Shown piece by piece: positions 1-8,082 of a stretch of 25,628 nucleotides of DNA; the stretch's first letter is position 1, and every line of letters begins with the position of its first letter. Both the position numbers and the translations under genes were made by a program. The DNA comes from Ophiothrix spiculata (taxonomy: Eukaryota; Echinodermata; Ophiuroidea; Amphilepidida; Ophiotrichidae). Location of the stretch: assembly GCA_000969725.1 (NCBI GenBank), contig JXSR01S041985.1. The stretch is one strand, 5' to 3'. Below the pieces are notes generated by a model. The model worked only from the letters and a program-made list of their open reading frames with translations, was not told the origin of the DNA and ran no database searches.

Positions 1-246
1 CGATTTTTCAGAAATCCCACTTGAGGGCAACACAACAATTAATTTTTTTGGCCTAACTTGCACTCCAATGAGTATCAATCAAACTAATTCTCTTTACATC
101 CTTACACTGAAGTTAAAGCTGATGTAAACAAAAATCCATTATGCAGGGCCCTTATGCATATAAATGCAAAGACCTGATACGCTGATTGGCCCTGCACCCT
201 GTATTCTTGTTTACACTGCCAGGGGAATTGTGGCATTGCTGTTTAC

Positions 247-380
247 CTTTCCTTCTTCAGGGCCCTGATCTCTTCTTTGATTGGTCCTCTCTGTGGTTCA
301 ATACTAGCTCTCAGGACATTGGTTTTAGCTTCAATTTCCTTTTCCACAGACTCAATCCGGGATGATAAGCCAGTAATATC
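247..380 (-). CDS. KIF27: KIF27-like exon 13 (last exon in window)
   Basis: A 134-nt exon encoding DITGLSSRIESVEKEIEAKT, then NVLRASIEPQRGPIKEEIRALKKE and two bases. The acceptor is ATATCCGCAG and the donor AAG|GTAAAC. With the second frame of exon 12 it aligns to KIF27 KKLRSSQALNTDSLKISTRL without gaps. That supports both the exon and the frameshift. The gene continues left of position 1; bases 1..246 hold only intron. Confidence 0.85.
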
Positions 381-439
381 CTGCGGATATGGAAAAATAA
401 CTTATTCTTTATGATTGGGAACAAACAGACACATCAATT

Positions 440-795
440 TAGTCAAGTTAGCTCAATCGGTAAGGCGCTCGCTTGCGGTGCAGAAGGTCCCGAGTTCGAA
501 CCCCGCTGGTGCCAAAAGTTGAGTGTGCTTGAAATTCCCTTGGACAAGGAACTAACTGCTAATTGTCTCGTGGAAACCCGTACAAATCTCGGGGAGCTGA
601 TCCAGGCAGCGATGGTGCAAATGTGGGCTGATCAAGGTTCAGCGCCCCTAGAGGTTGCCGCAGAACCTGAAATGATGCTTGGTGTGGAATGGAGCTTACT
701 TGGGCCATAGTGGTCAGCGAACACCTGTAAAGTGTGCAGAGGCCGAGTGGAATTACAAATCTGGGAGGCATAGCACACTATAAATCCCCAGTATT
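440..795 (+). repeat. tRNA-headed SINE, family A, full copy
   Basis: A tRNA-like head has an A box (TAGCTCAATCGG, 449..460) and a B box (AGTTCGAACC, 493..502). A 270-bp body follows and ends CTGGGAGGCATAG, then ACTATAAATCCCC. The same sequence returns in reverse at 15150..15499 and in part at 895..1085 and 21920..22180. The frame at 411..710 is an artefact of this SINE. Confidence 0.85.
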
Positions 796-894
796 TATTT
801 TATCAACATCATTTGTCCGTATTCTAATTTCAATATTTATGCTAAGTGTATTACAATTATACCTTTTCCAAAACAAATCAACTAAATAAGTACA

Positions 895-1085
895 GGGGAT
901 TTATAAAGCTCTCTGTCTTCCTGATTTGTAATTCCATGGCAGCCTCAGCACACTTTACACTTTCACTGACAACTGTGGCCCAAGTAAGCTCCATTCCACT
1001 CAAAGCACCATGGTTCTGCAGCCCTCTAGGGGCGCTGAACCATCATCAGCCTATATACACTGTTGCTACCCGCATCAGCTCCCCT
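895..1085 (-). repeat. SINE family A, 5'-truncated copy
   Basis: In reverse orientation it matches the 3' half of the SINE at 440..795: GGGGATTTATA end, CCATGGCAGCC, CCCAAGTAAGCTCCATTCC, CTCTAGGGGCGCTGAACC, GCATCAGCTCCCC. It has no tRNA head. Bases 1086..1684 hold only AT-rich intron with no feature that I see. Confidence 0.8.
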
Positions 1086-1684
1086 TTTATTTGGCCTGAA
1101 AATCAAAAAATTGGCCAAAATCCACAAAAATAAAAAATGCAACATCTGAGTGGGTGTTTTAAATTAAGATTCCCATTCTGAAGTCATTTTTAAAAAAATT
1201 GTTATTTTTAGCTTGTTTGGGCCAAATGGCCAAAAAAATGTGTTTTTTGTGATTTTCTCAAAATATGGGATTTTTGGTCAAAAATCAATATCATCATCAT
1301 GTTCCTTGTGAAAATTCCTTTCTGGAAATGTATACTTTTATTAACTTTAAGCTTTTTATTAAAAAGTTATGGTACAAAATAAACTTGCAAAAACTTTAAA
1401 TTGAGTAATGTGCTTTCCCCCCTTAAGGCTACAGTCCCTAAATGGGTGCCATTTTTGCCAACGGCATCTTTAGTGCAACTTTTTACCCACTTACACATAT
1501 CAGAATAATACAATTTTTGGCGTACATATGTAATAGAGTCTCTAGTTTATACATGAAACTTTAGTAGTGATTTCACGTTCATTATCAAGGTCAAAATTAC
1601 GTCAATAAACTACTTCGAAAAATTTACACCTTTTTCGCCGAAACCTTAAAATTTTATGATGTTCGAACGATTCGCCTGTTTTCA

Positions 1685-2180
1685 AATTTTGACAGATTGT
1701 AGGCTTGATACTTTTTAGTGAATTACAAATAATATTTTATAAATGTGTTGTGTTGATTTTGAATGATAATGTAACAAACCCACGTTGTTTTGCCCGAAAA
1801 ATCGGGCGTGAATTATGACTCTGAGTTTGCCCTGTTTGAGCTGTGAATAGCCTGATTTTAGTATCTACATTATCTACATTTTGTCTGATATACGCATTCG
1901 CATAATTTACTTACAAATTGAGCATTCCAATTAGGCAAAAATTGCAATTTTTATGTAAACAAAAGAAAAATACTACATTCTAATGTTTATGTTTTAGATT
2001 TTAGTTCACCATCTCAACGCTGCCTTGATAGCTCAGCGGTAGATCTCTCGCTTCGTAATGCATGACTAACCCCCGCCATAATCCATGGTTCGAGTCCCCG
2101 CAAAGGCAGTGGAAACTATTTATCTTTTCAAGATTGAAAAATAGTTAGGATTCATATTTTCCTGGGCATGTGGATTCCTC
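1685..2180 (+). repeat. Larger tRNA-headed dispersed repeat, copy 1
   Basis: It shares many blocks in order with 11930..12650: GCTTGATACTT, GAATTACAAATAAT, TTTTGAATGATAATGTAA, GGCAAAAATTGC, AAAAGAAAAA, CTTCGTAATGCAT and GCAGTGGAAACTATTT. The tRNA-like part (2022..2110) has TAGCTCAGCGGT as A box and GGTTCGAGTCC (2087..2097) as B box. A tRNA-derived retroposon is likely. Confidence 0.7.
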
Positions 2181-2211
2181 GTACCCTTAACAACGTTTAC
2201 CTCGCACACAT

Positions 2212-2468
2212 CAGGTGCGTAGCCAGGAATGCGTACCCCTGGGTGCGCAATAAATCCTAGTCCAAAATGGCCACAGGTCCAGAGGCCGCTAGGGGCACCT
2301 ACCTATATAGGACGGGTCACCAAATGTATTATTTGCAATAATTAAGATTACTGCACCCTTTTTTCTTTGTTTTAAGATTTTTTTAATTTCTTTTTTCTTT
2401 ATTCCATTTTTATTTATTGTAGACCCCCGGGGTGCGCCCACCCCTTCCGCACCCCCCTGGCTAAGCCA
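2212..2468. mobile_element. MITE with CAGGTGCGTAGCCAGG-type ends
   Basis: The left end CAGGTGCGTAGCCAGG and the right end CCTGGCTAAGCCA are imperfect inverted repeats. The subterminal blocks TGGGTGCGC and GCGCCCA are also inverted. It is about 257 bp with no coding capacity. Ends of this kind belong to hAT-type MITEs. It ends ten bases from the donor of exon 12. Confidence 0.55.
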
Positions 2469-2478
2469 ATATACATAC

Positions 2479-2729
2479 CTTACTTAGAACTTGACTCGAC
2501 CTCAGTTTCTTGATCCTTTCTGTCTCAGCAGGGCTTCCTTCTTGGCAAGAATCTCTTCACGTTTGACTAAATCCTCCTCTAAATCTTTTATCTGTTGCTT
2601 TCTTATTAGTACTTTCTCCACTTCGCTGTCCAACCATCTTCGTTGTTCTTCTATTTTTGTTTGCTCGTCTCCTTCTGAACCAGCAGAGGAGGCGCTATTT
2701 CTACGTAATCTACGTTTAGCAGAAGCAAC
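2479..2729 (-). CDS. KIF27: KIF27-like exon 12, contains a one-base frameshift
   Basis: A 251-nt exon with acceptor ACATTCCAG and donor AAG|GTATGT. The first frame reads VASAKRRLRRNSASSAGSEG, then RRWLDSEVEKVL...KREEILAKKEALLRQKG, and stops at a TGA (2502..2504). The next frame resumes at once with KKLRSSQVLSK. Both halves match KIF27 (LDEEVEKVL, KKEALL, KKLRSSQALN). Entry and exit are both phase 0, so 252 nt is expected and one base is missing near 2511..2517. It is a sequencing or assembly slip, a damaged allele, or a genuine truncation. No GT donor lies between the last good codon and the stop. Confidence 0.9.
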
Positions 2730-2964
2730 CTGGAATGTAAACACATTAAAGGTATATTACAACTTTTGTAGTTTTCTAAAACTGGCATTTTTAACCAATA
2801 TTACAATATTTGGTTCAAAAACAAATTTTGAGTTACAACATTTTGCAATAAAGAATTATGACTAGCTACAGATAATTCATCAATTAATTCCTTATACTTA
2901 TGTAAATACATGACAAATCATTCAGGATGCAAGCCAAATTTAATCTAACAAATAGTCATAACAG

Positions 2965-3995
2965 TAGTGGTGGGCTGTAAAATGGTGATGTCTGGGATTA
3001 ATGAGAGCAAAAGCTTATAAGATGCAGCTTGTGCTCCTGAATATTTTGACACCTTTTTCAAAGAAATCGGTAAAAATTTGAGGGGGTGCCGGCCAAACAA
3101 CAATTTTTTTAGGAGTTCGGACCCCCACCAATTTCCATCAAAATTCCATATTTTAACTTCTGTGCTACCTATTCCAATGGTTTTGGTGTCAATTCCAATG
3201 TTTTTCAGGTCAAGGAATTAATGTTTTAAGGTTTTGAAAGAATCAGAATGTTCGTAATCCTGAAAATGACTGTTTAGGCCAAATTAGACCCTGAGGGGGC
3301 TTTGCCTAAAAAGAACACATACTTGTATTGATCACCCTTAAAATGATCACCATCTTGAACATTGTAAAGCAGAAGCACATGCTCAAGGAATTTTACAGCT
3401 TTTAACCCAACGGTTTGGTAATGGCAGCAGCTTGTATAAAGCAAGATGCGGTTCAATTGAAATGCATTGGGGTCAAAGAACTTTTGCCCCTGTATCAATG
3501 GAGACTTATTGAGGTATGTACAAATTGTTTTTACAGACAAACGAAGGGGATTTATCAACTCAGATTTTCAGAATATATTTTGGCATGGGTTATCTTTAAT
3601 CCTACATGTCAAAACAGCAAAAATATAAACAGGTGTACGCACATAGATGAAAGCGCCCTCAGGGCCTAATTTGGCCTAAAATGGAAAACGAACAGTCTTA
3701 TTGTTATAAACCTCCAAAAATGAATTCCTTGTATCATAATACTTAAGAATGGACACTAACATTGTTTCAATAGGTTACACAGAACCTAAGATATATATGG
3801 AATTTTGATGGAAATTGGTGGGGATCATAACCCCTAACTTAAACACCATTTTTTTGCCCGGCACTCCCTCATATTTTGACCGCTTTCTGTGAAAATGGTG
3901 TTAAATTGTTCAGGAGCACAAGCTGCATCTTATAAGCTTTTACTCTCATTAATCTGAAACATCACAATTTTTTCACCCTGTATAGCCCACCACTA
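2965..3995. mobile_element. 1-kb element with about 340-bp inverted arms
   Basis: Left arm 2965..3304 and right arm 3655..3995 are imperfect inverted repeats. Examples are TAGTGGTGGGCT / AGCCCACCACTA, AAGCTTATAAGATGCAGCTT with its complement near 3929..3948, and AGGCCAAATTAG / CTAATTTGGCCT. ATAACA flanks both sides (2958..2963 and 3996..4001), a candidate target duplication. The 350-bp centre has small frames but no transposase motif. The ends resemble hAT termini. Confidence 0.75.
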
Positions 3996-4151
3996 ATAAC
4001 AAGAAATATAGCAAAATCGTTTGGTGGGTATCAAAATCTACTAAAAACAAACCTAGTCAAACAAAAATACATCGCGGTTCCCGGACCGCTAGTGTCGTCT
4101 GTCATCGCGGTTTGTCAATGATGTACAGGTCCCGGGTACAGGTTTGCATTT

Positions 4152-4675
4152 GGGTCAAGAGCTATCCATGGTCCAAATTTATTTAGGGTCAAGGGTTCAT
4201 GAGTTATAGACCGTGACCTTGAAATGACCACTGATGACCTCAGGATAACTTTTTGAAAATTTTTAAAAATTTGACCTCAAATGACCTTGTGACCTTGACT
4301 GACCTTGACCTTGGGTCAAGAGCTATCCAGGGTCCAAATTAAATTCATTCAGATTCAAGGGTTCATGAATAATAGCCGTGACCTCGAATGACCTCACGTC
4401 AACTTTTTGAACATTTTTAAAAATTTGACCTCAAATGACCTTTTGACCTTAACTGACCTTGACCTTGGGTAAAAAGTTTTCCAAAATTTGACCTCAAATG
4501 ACCTTTTGACCTTGGATCAAGAGCTATCCATGGTCCAAATTGAATCCATATAGGGTCAAGGGTTCGTGATTTATGGTCGTGACCTTGAAATGACCTCAGA
4601 TGACCTCAGGTCAACTTTTTGAACATTTTTGAGATTTGACCTCAAATGACCTCTTGACCTTGAATGACCTTGACC
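4152..4675. repeat. TGACCT-rich minisatellite, 155 to 160-bp unit
   Basis: Units start at 4152, 4313, 4467 (partial, 47 bp) and 4514. Each has GGGTCAAGAGCTATCCATGG, CAAGGGTTCATGA, CCGTGACCTTGAA, CAACTTTTTGAACATTTTT and TTGACCTCAAATGACC. The hexamer TGACCT recurs in every unit. The small frames here (4571..4813, 4664..4897) are not genes. Confidence 0.85.
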
Positions 4676-4951
4676 ACACACCCCAAAATATTCGCAGGGC
4701 AAGTTAAATCCGAGACCCTTAATGTCACCAAGTTTCGATACCGTAGGCCTTACGGTTCCGGAGATAGAGGCACAATTAAAAAGGTTAACATTGTAACCAC
4801 GACAGCCACACATACTACCAAAGTAATCCCTTATGTGTCTATTCTTTCAGACGACACAATTCTTTCAGACGACACAAAAACAATCAAAGGATGTTGATAC
4901 CTTCCATTTTGATAGAGCAAAATTTCTACAGCTGAGTGATGACGCTGTGTC

Positions 4952-5287
4952 ATAGATTTACAGGGGAGATACAAGGCCTTGTATACTAGCCCGTGTTATG
5001 GCGTCGTCAACCATGGAGCTCAAATTGGGAGTATTCAGGTCCTGCCAAAATCAACTCCGAGTGCCGAGACTTGGTTACGCGTACAGATAATCTGCGCAAA
5101 AAATACTTTACGCGAATGATATGCTATCCTGCACGCAAAGCGTGTGTGCGTGTTTCAATGTTTGCGCATTATGACAAGTTGCGATACATCATCGGCAAGC
5201 TATCGGCAAAAACCCGATTACCCCAAATTTTGTCTCCATGCCGGAATAAAAATGGCGGTGTGCCTTGTATCTCCCCTGTAAATCTAT
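4952..5287. mobile_element. MITE with perfect 26-bp inverted ends
   Basis: Bases 4952..4977 and 5262..5287 are exact reverse complements (26 of 26), starting ATAGATTTACAGGGG. The element is 336 bp. The ends start with TA, which could be a TA target duplication of Tc1/mariner type. The internal frame (4993..5289) shows no recognisable protein. Confidence 0.8.
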
Positions 5288-5531
5288 AGGCTGTGCATAA
5301 AATGAAAACTTCAAGCAAGTTTTCTCATTTCTTTTTATTCTGACATGTCCTGCTTCAAAAAATCGCAACTCAACTTCTGAGTGTCTTACAAAATTTGAAA
5401 CAAGTCTCGTTTTAAAGCTGAAAGTTTTGCAATTTAAATTGGCAACAAAAAGAAATTGACCTGTGCCCGACTTTATTGGAGGTTTGTGGTGGATGGTCAC
5501 ATTTATTTTCTCGGACTAAGAGTGAACGTCC

Positions 5532-5737
5532 ATTAAAGGAGCATAGTCCGATTGCTTCAACTTTTTTTTCACAGTTTTTGAGATTTTGGTACCATAATAT
5601 TGCTCATATTTTTCTCACAGGCCCTGTACGGTTTGATCGATTCAGCTGAAATTTAAAACTGTGACCTCTATTATAGTGGTCATCTTCATTTGACATTGAA
5701 ACTTAAATTTTGAAAAATTGGACCAAGCTCCTTTAAT
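5532..5737. mobile_element. TTAAAGGRGC-type MITE, copy 1
   Basis: The left end ATTAAAGGAGCATAGTCC and the right end GGACCAAGCTCCTTTAAT are inverted with two mismatches in 18. TTAA lies at both ends and may be the target duplication. The element is 206 bp and non-coding. It shares end design with 10521..11043. Confidence 0.7.
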
Positions 5738-5913
5738 ATTGACAGGATTGGATGAATATAGGTTAGAACTTGCTTAGCGAATGTCTCTGGAAAGATGAAA
5801 TGAAAATGTCCTCAGTAGGGATAAAAGTACAGGCCATCACAAGTACAAATGATAGACTTACTCAATGATTTTACACTTTCTCCCCTACAAAACAATTTGT
5901 TACATATCCATAC

Positions 5914-6003
5914 CTCTTCCGTCTTTCTCTTGAGTATTTTCTGCTGATGTTCATTGCGGATTTCCAGCTCCTTAATTCGTTGTTGATCTTTCTGCATTTC
6001 ACG
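5914..6003 (-). CDS. KIF27: KIF27-like exon 11 (coiled coil, DQQRIKELE)
   Basis: A 90-nt exon (30 codons), REMQKDQQRIKELEIRNE then HQQKILKRKTEE. The acceptor is TTATAATCAG and the donor GAGAG|GTATGG. It matches KIF27 IKRDQQKIKEIQ. KRKTEE also occurs in the related kinesins KIF4 and KIF21, but the flanking exons fix the family. Both borders are phase 0. Confidence 0.92.
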
Positions 6004-6881
6004 CTGATTATAAAAATTATAAAATTGTTAATTACATGCTCCATCAAAAGTTATTTGGTGTTTGATGTCTGGTCTAAGAGGTCGGATGTGCATTAACCCA
6101 GCATTGATCTGATTTTACTCAATTCTATTCTTGAAAGGACGAAAATGCAAAGGTCAATTCATCATAAATGCCCTTTTTATTACATGACTATATTGTTACT
6201 GCATAGATTACTGCCCGACAAGCAGTCAAGGTCAAAAGGAAGTAGTAATGCTGCAGGTCGTTACTCGTAAACGAAAGTAGTAGTAACCAAAAATACCTCT
6301 GAAAGCTGATGATGGGATTTGGGATTTTGAAAAAGTACCCTATTTACTTGAAAATGGCTGTTTTTGATATCCTAAATGCAATCACCTGATTCACCCTTCA
6401 ATCCTCCAAAACAACCCAATTTCACCATTTTTTGGTCACCTTTGCTTACAGCATTATACTTGACTGTCAGTCTACCCAAACACCCCCTGGAGTTTGAATC
6501 CATTGATTTGGGAACTTTATATTTGCCATGGAATTTTTAAGCAAGATACTGCCAGTATAAATCAGGGGAAATAATTATTTTCTTTCTGAGATGATAGTCT
6601 AGAAAAAATACTGGTGCTACGTAAGATTTAATGTTAAGACATGGCAACCATTTAAATATAACAAATAACAAAACATGATCTGACCATTCTTAAGAATTCA
6701 CTCCCAAAATCTTTAAAAGTAACAAAAACTGCCAAACATTTTTGAAATACGATCCCTTATCAATAAGTACAAATGGGATAAACTTTCTGACCTCAATTAG
6801 AAGATCTGATTAGAAACTCCCACTGGGATATATAAACAGATCATGGAAAGCAGTTTAGAACTTCTATTGGTGTGTTCAGAG
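6004..6881. other. Intron with no recognised feature
   Basis: AT-rich intron between exons 10 and 11. I see no coding block, RNA or repeat pair in it. The last eight bases (6874..6881) are the left target duplication of the MITE that follows. Bases 7377..7824 are likewise plain intron. Confidence 0.5.
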
Positions 6882-7368
6882 TAAGGTTTCTGTCGAGATT
6901 GTTTTTTCATGTCGACATGTCACAATAATTTTTTGTCGACGTCGACATATGTGTCGACATAAAGTTGATATCAAATAGTTGGTTTTTGCCAGAAAATCAA
7001 AATTGTTTGGATAAGCTTAATAACCCGTTTCAGACGTAGAATTACCTATAATATAGTAATGTGTTAGTTTTTTCAGCGTACGACAATATGGATGATATAA
7101 AATTGATATTTTGTAACTTTTTTGTTGTGAACCATCGAAATAACTATAAAAAGGTTGTAAATGACAAACAACTAATAACTACTAAACTATCTATGCAACA
7201 CTTTAAACACTTGTTAAAGCTCAACTACTAAAGAACAGCCATAACTTGACAATTAAACGCAAGTTTTTATTAAATTTTACTTGCAAAGTTTTGCCGACAA
7301 ATGAGATTTTATGTTGACATGTCGAGATATGCTTTATGTCGACATAAGACCTGTCGACAGAAACCTTA
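6882..7368. mobile_element. hAT-like MITE with 8-bp target duplication
   Basis: The left end TAAGGTTTCTGTCGA is inverted exactly at the right end (TCGACAGAAACCTTA). GTTCAGAG occurs directly on both sides (6874..6881 and 7369..7376). The element is 487 bp with no coding frame. Subterminal regions carry many TGTCGACA words on both sides. An 8-bp duplication is typical of hAT transposition. Confidence 0.88.
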
Positions 7369-7824
7369 GTTCAGAGTCCAACAATTTCATCACTGAAACA
7401 TCGCTTGATATGCAGTCTTGAAATTTTAAAGCGCACTTCTCGTAGCGCATGTAAAGACTCCGTATCTAGCAATGTTTCAATGATTAAATCGATTGACTCT
7501 GAACATACCATTAGTCATTATTTATATGTACAGCAATTAGAATAGACTTTTTGCTGGTAGATTTTTTTAACCTCATGAGTTGCAATATTTTACAAACAAT
7601 TGAATGGTGATGATTTCATAAAAAGAGCACAATGATAATGGCCGGCACCATGAGTTCCTTAAGGCGGTCACTCACTGTTATTATTATTCTGTACAGCCAC
7701 AGGGTAAAATCTGTCAGAAGTTCTGATCGATTTAAATTAACCATGCTTTGCCTCCAATAATGTGTGTACAATTTAATACTTTCAGCCCTAATGTTAGAAT
7801 CGAACTTTGGCAAACACAACATAC

Positions 7825-7968
7825 CTCTAGTTTTGCCTTGCGTTCAGCCTCTTCTTTAAGCCTTTGTTGCATGAGTTCCTGATGCTGTCTCATCCTTCCA
7901 ATGGCCGCCTCAAGATCACCAATCTTCTTCTCACTCTGCCCTTGAACCTTTAATGTTTTACCCATCTC
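7825..7968 (-). CDS. KIF27: KIF27-like exon 10 (coiled coil)
   Basis: A 144-nt exon (48 codons) from EMGKTLKVQGQSEKKIGDLE to EEAERKAKLE. The acceptor is TGTCTTTTTCAG and the donor CTAGAG|GTATGT. It aligns without gaps to the KIF27 stretch containing LSIQNEKRANELEQ and REENEKRKQLD, given direct joining of exon 9 (KHQ|EMGK). That supports the view that the intervening exon-9 copies are skipped as intron. Both borders are phase 0. Confidence 0.93.
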
Positions 7969-8082
7969 CTGAAAAAGACAAGACGGAATAATATGTAAAT
8001 TAAAGGGGTAATTCATGATCCATTTTTTATCCTAAAGATCACCTCTATCAAAGTTCAGTTTTTTATCTAGTAAGAATCCCTG

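Noticed and set aside
442-515. A functional tRNA gene
   Set aside because: It has A and B boxes but no proper acceptor-stem pairing, and it continues into a SINE body repeated elsewhere in the window.
4571-5289. Coding frames on both strands
   Set aside because: They fall in the TGACCT minisatellite and in a MITE, with no family match or coding pattern.
5914-6003. KIF4 or KIF21 family because of KRKTEE
   Set aside because: Neighbouring exons (SRKLHTSPP, GFRARSQ, RWLDSEVEKVL, KKLRSSQ) fit KIF27/KIF7 and not KIF4 or KIF21.
8001-8025. Third TTAAAGGRGC MITE
   Set aside because: Only a left-end-like TTAAAGGGG word is present; no inverted partner was found before the exon array.
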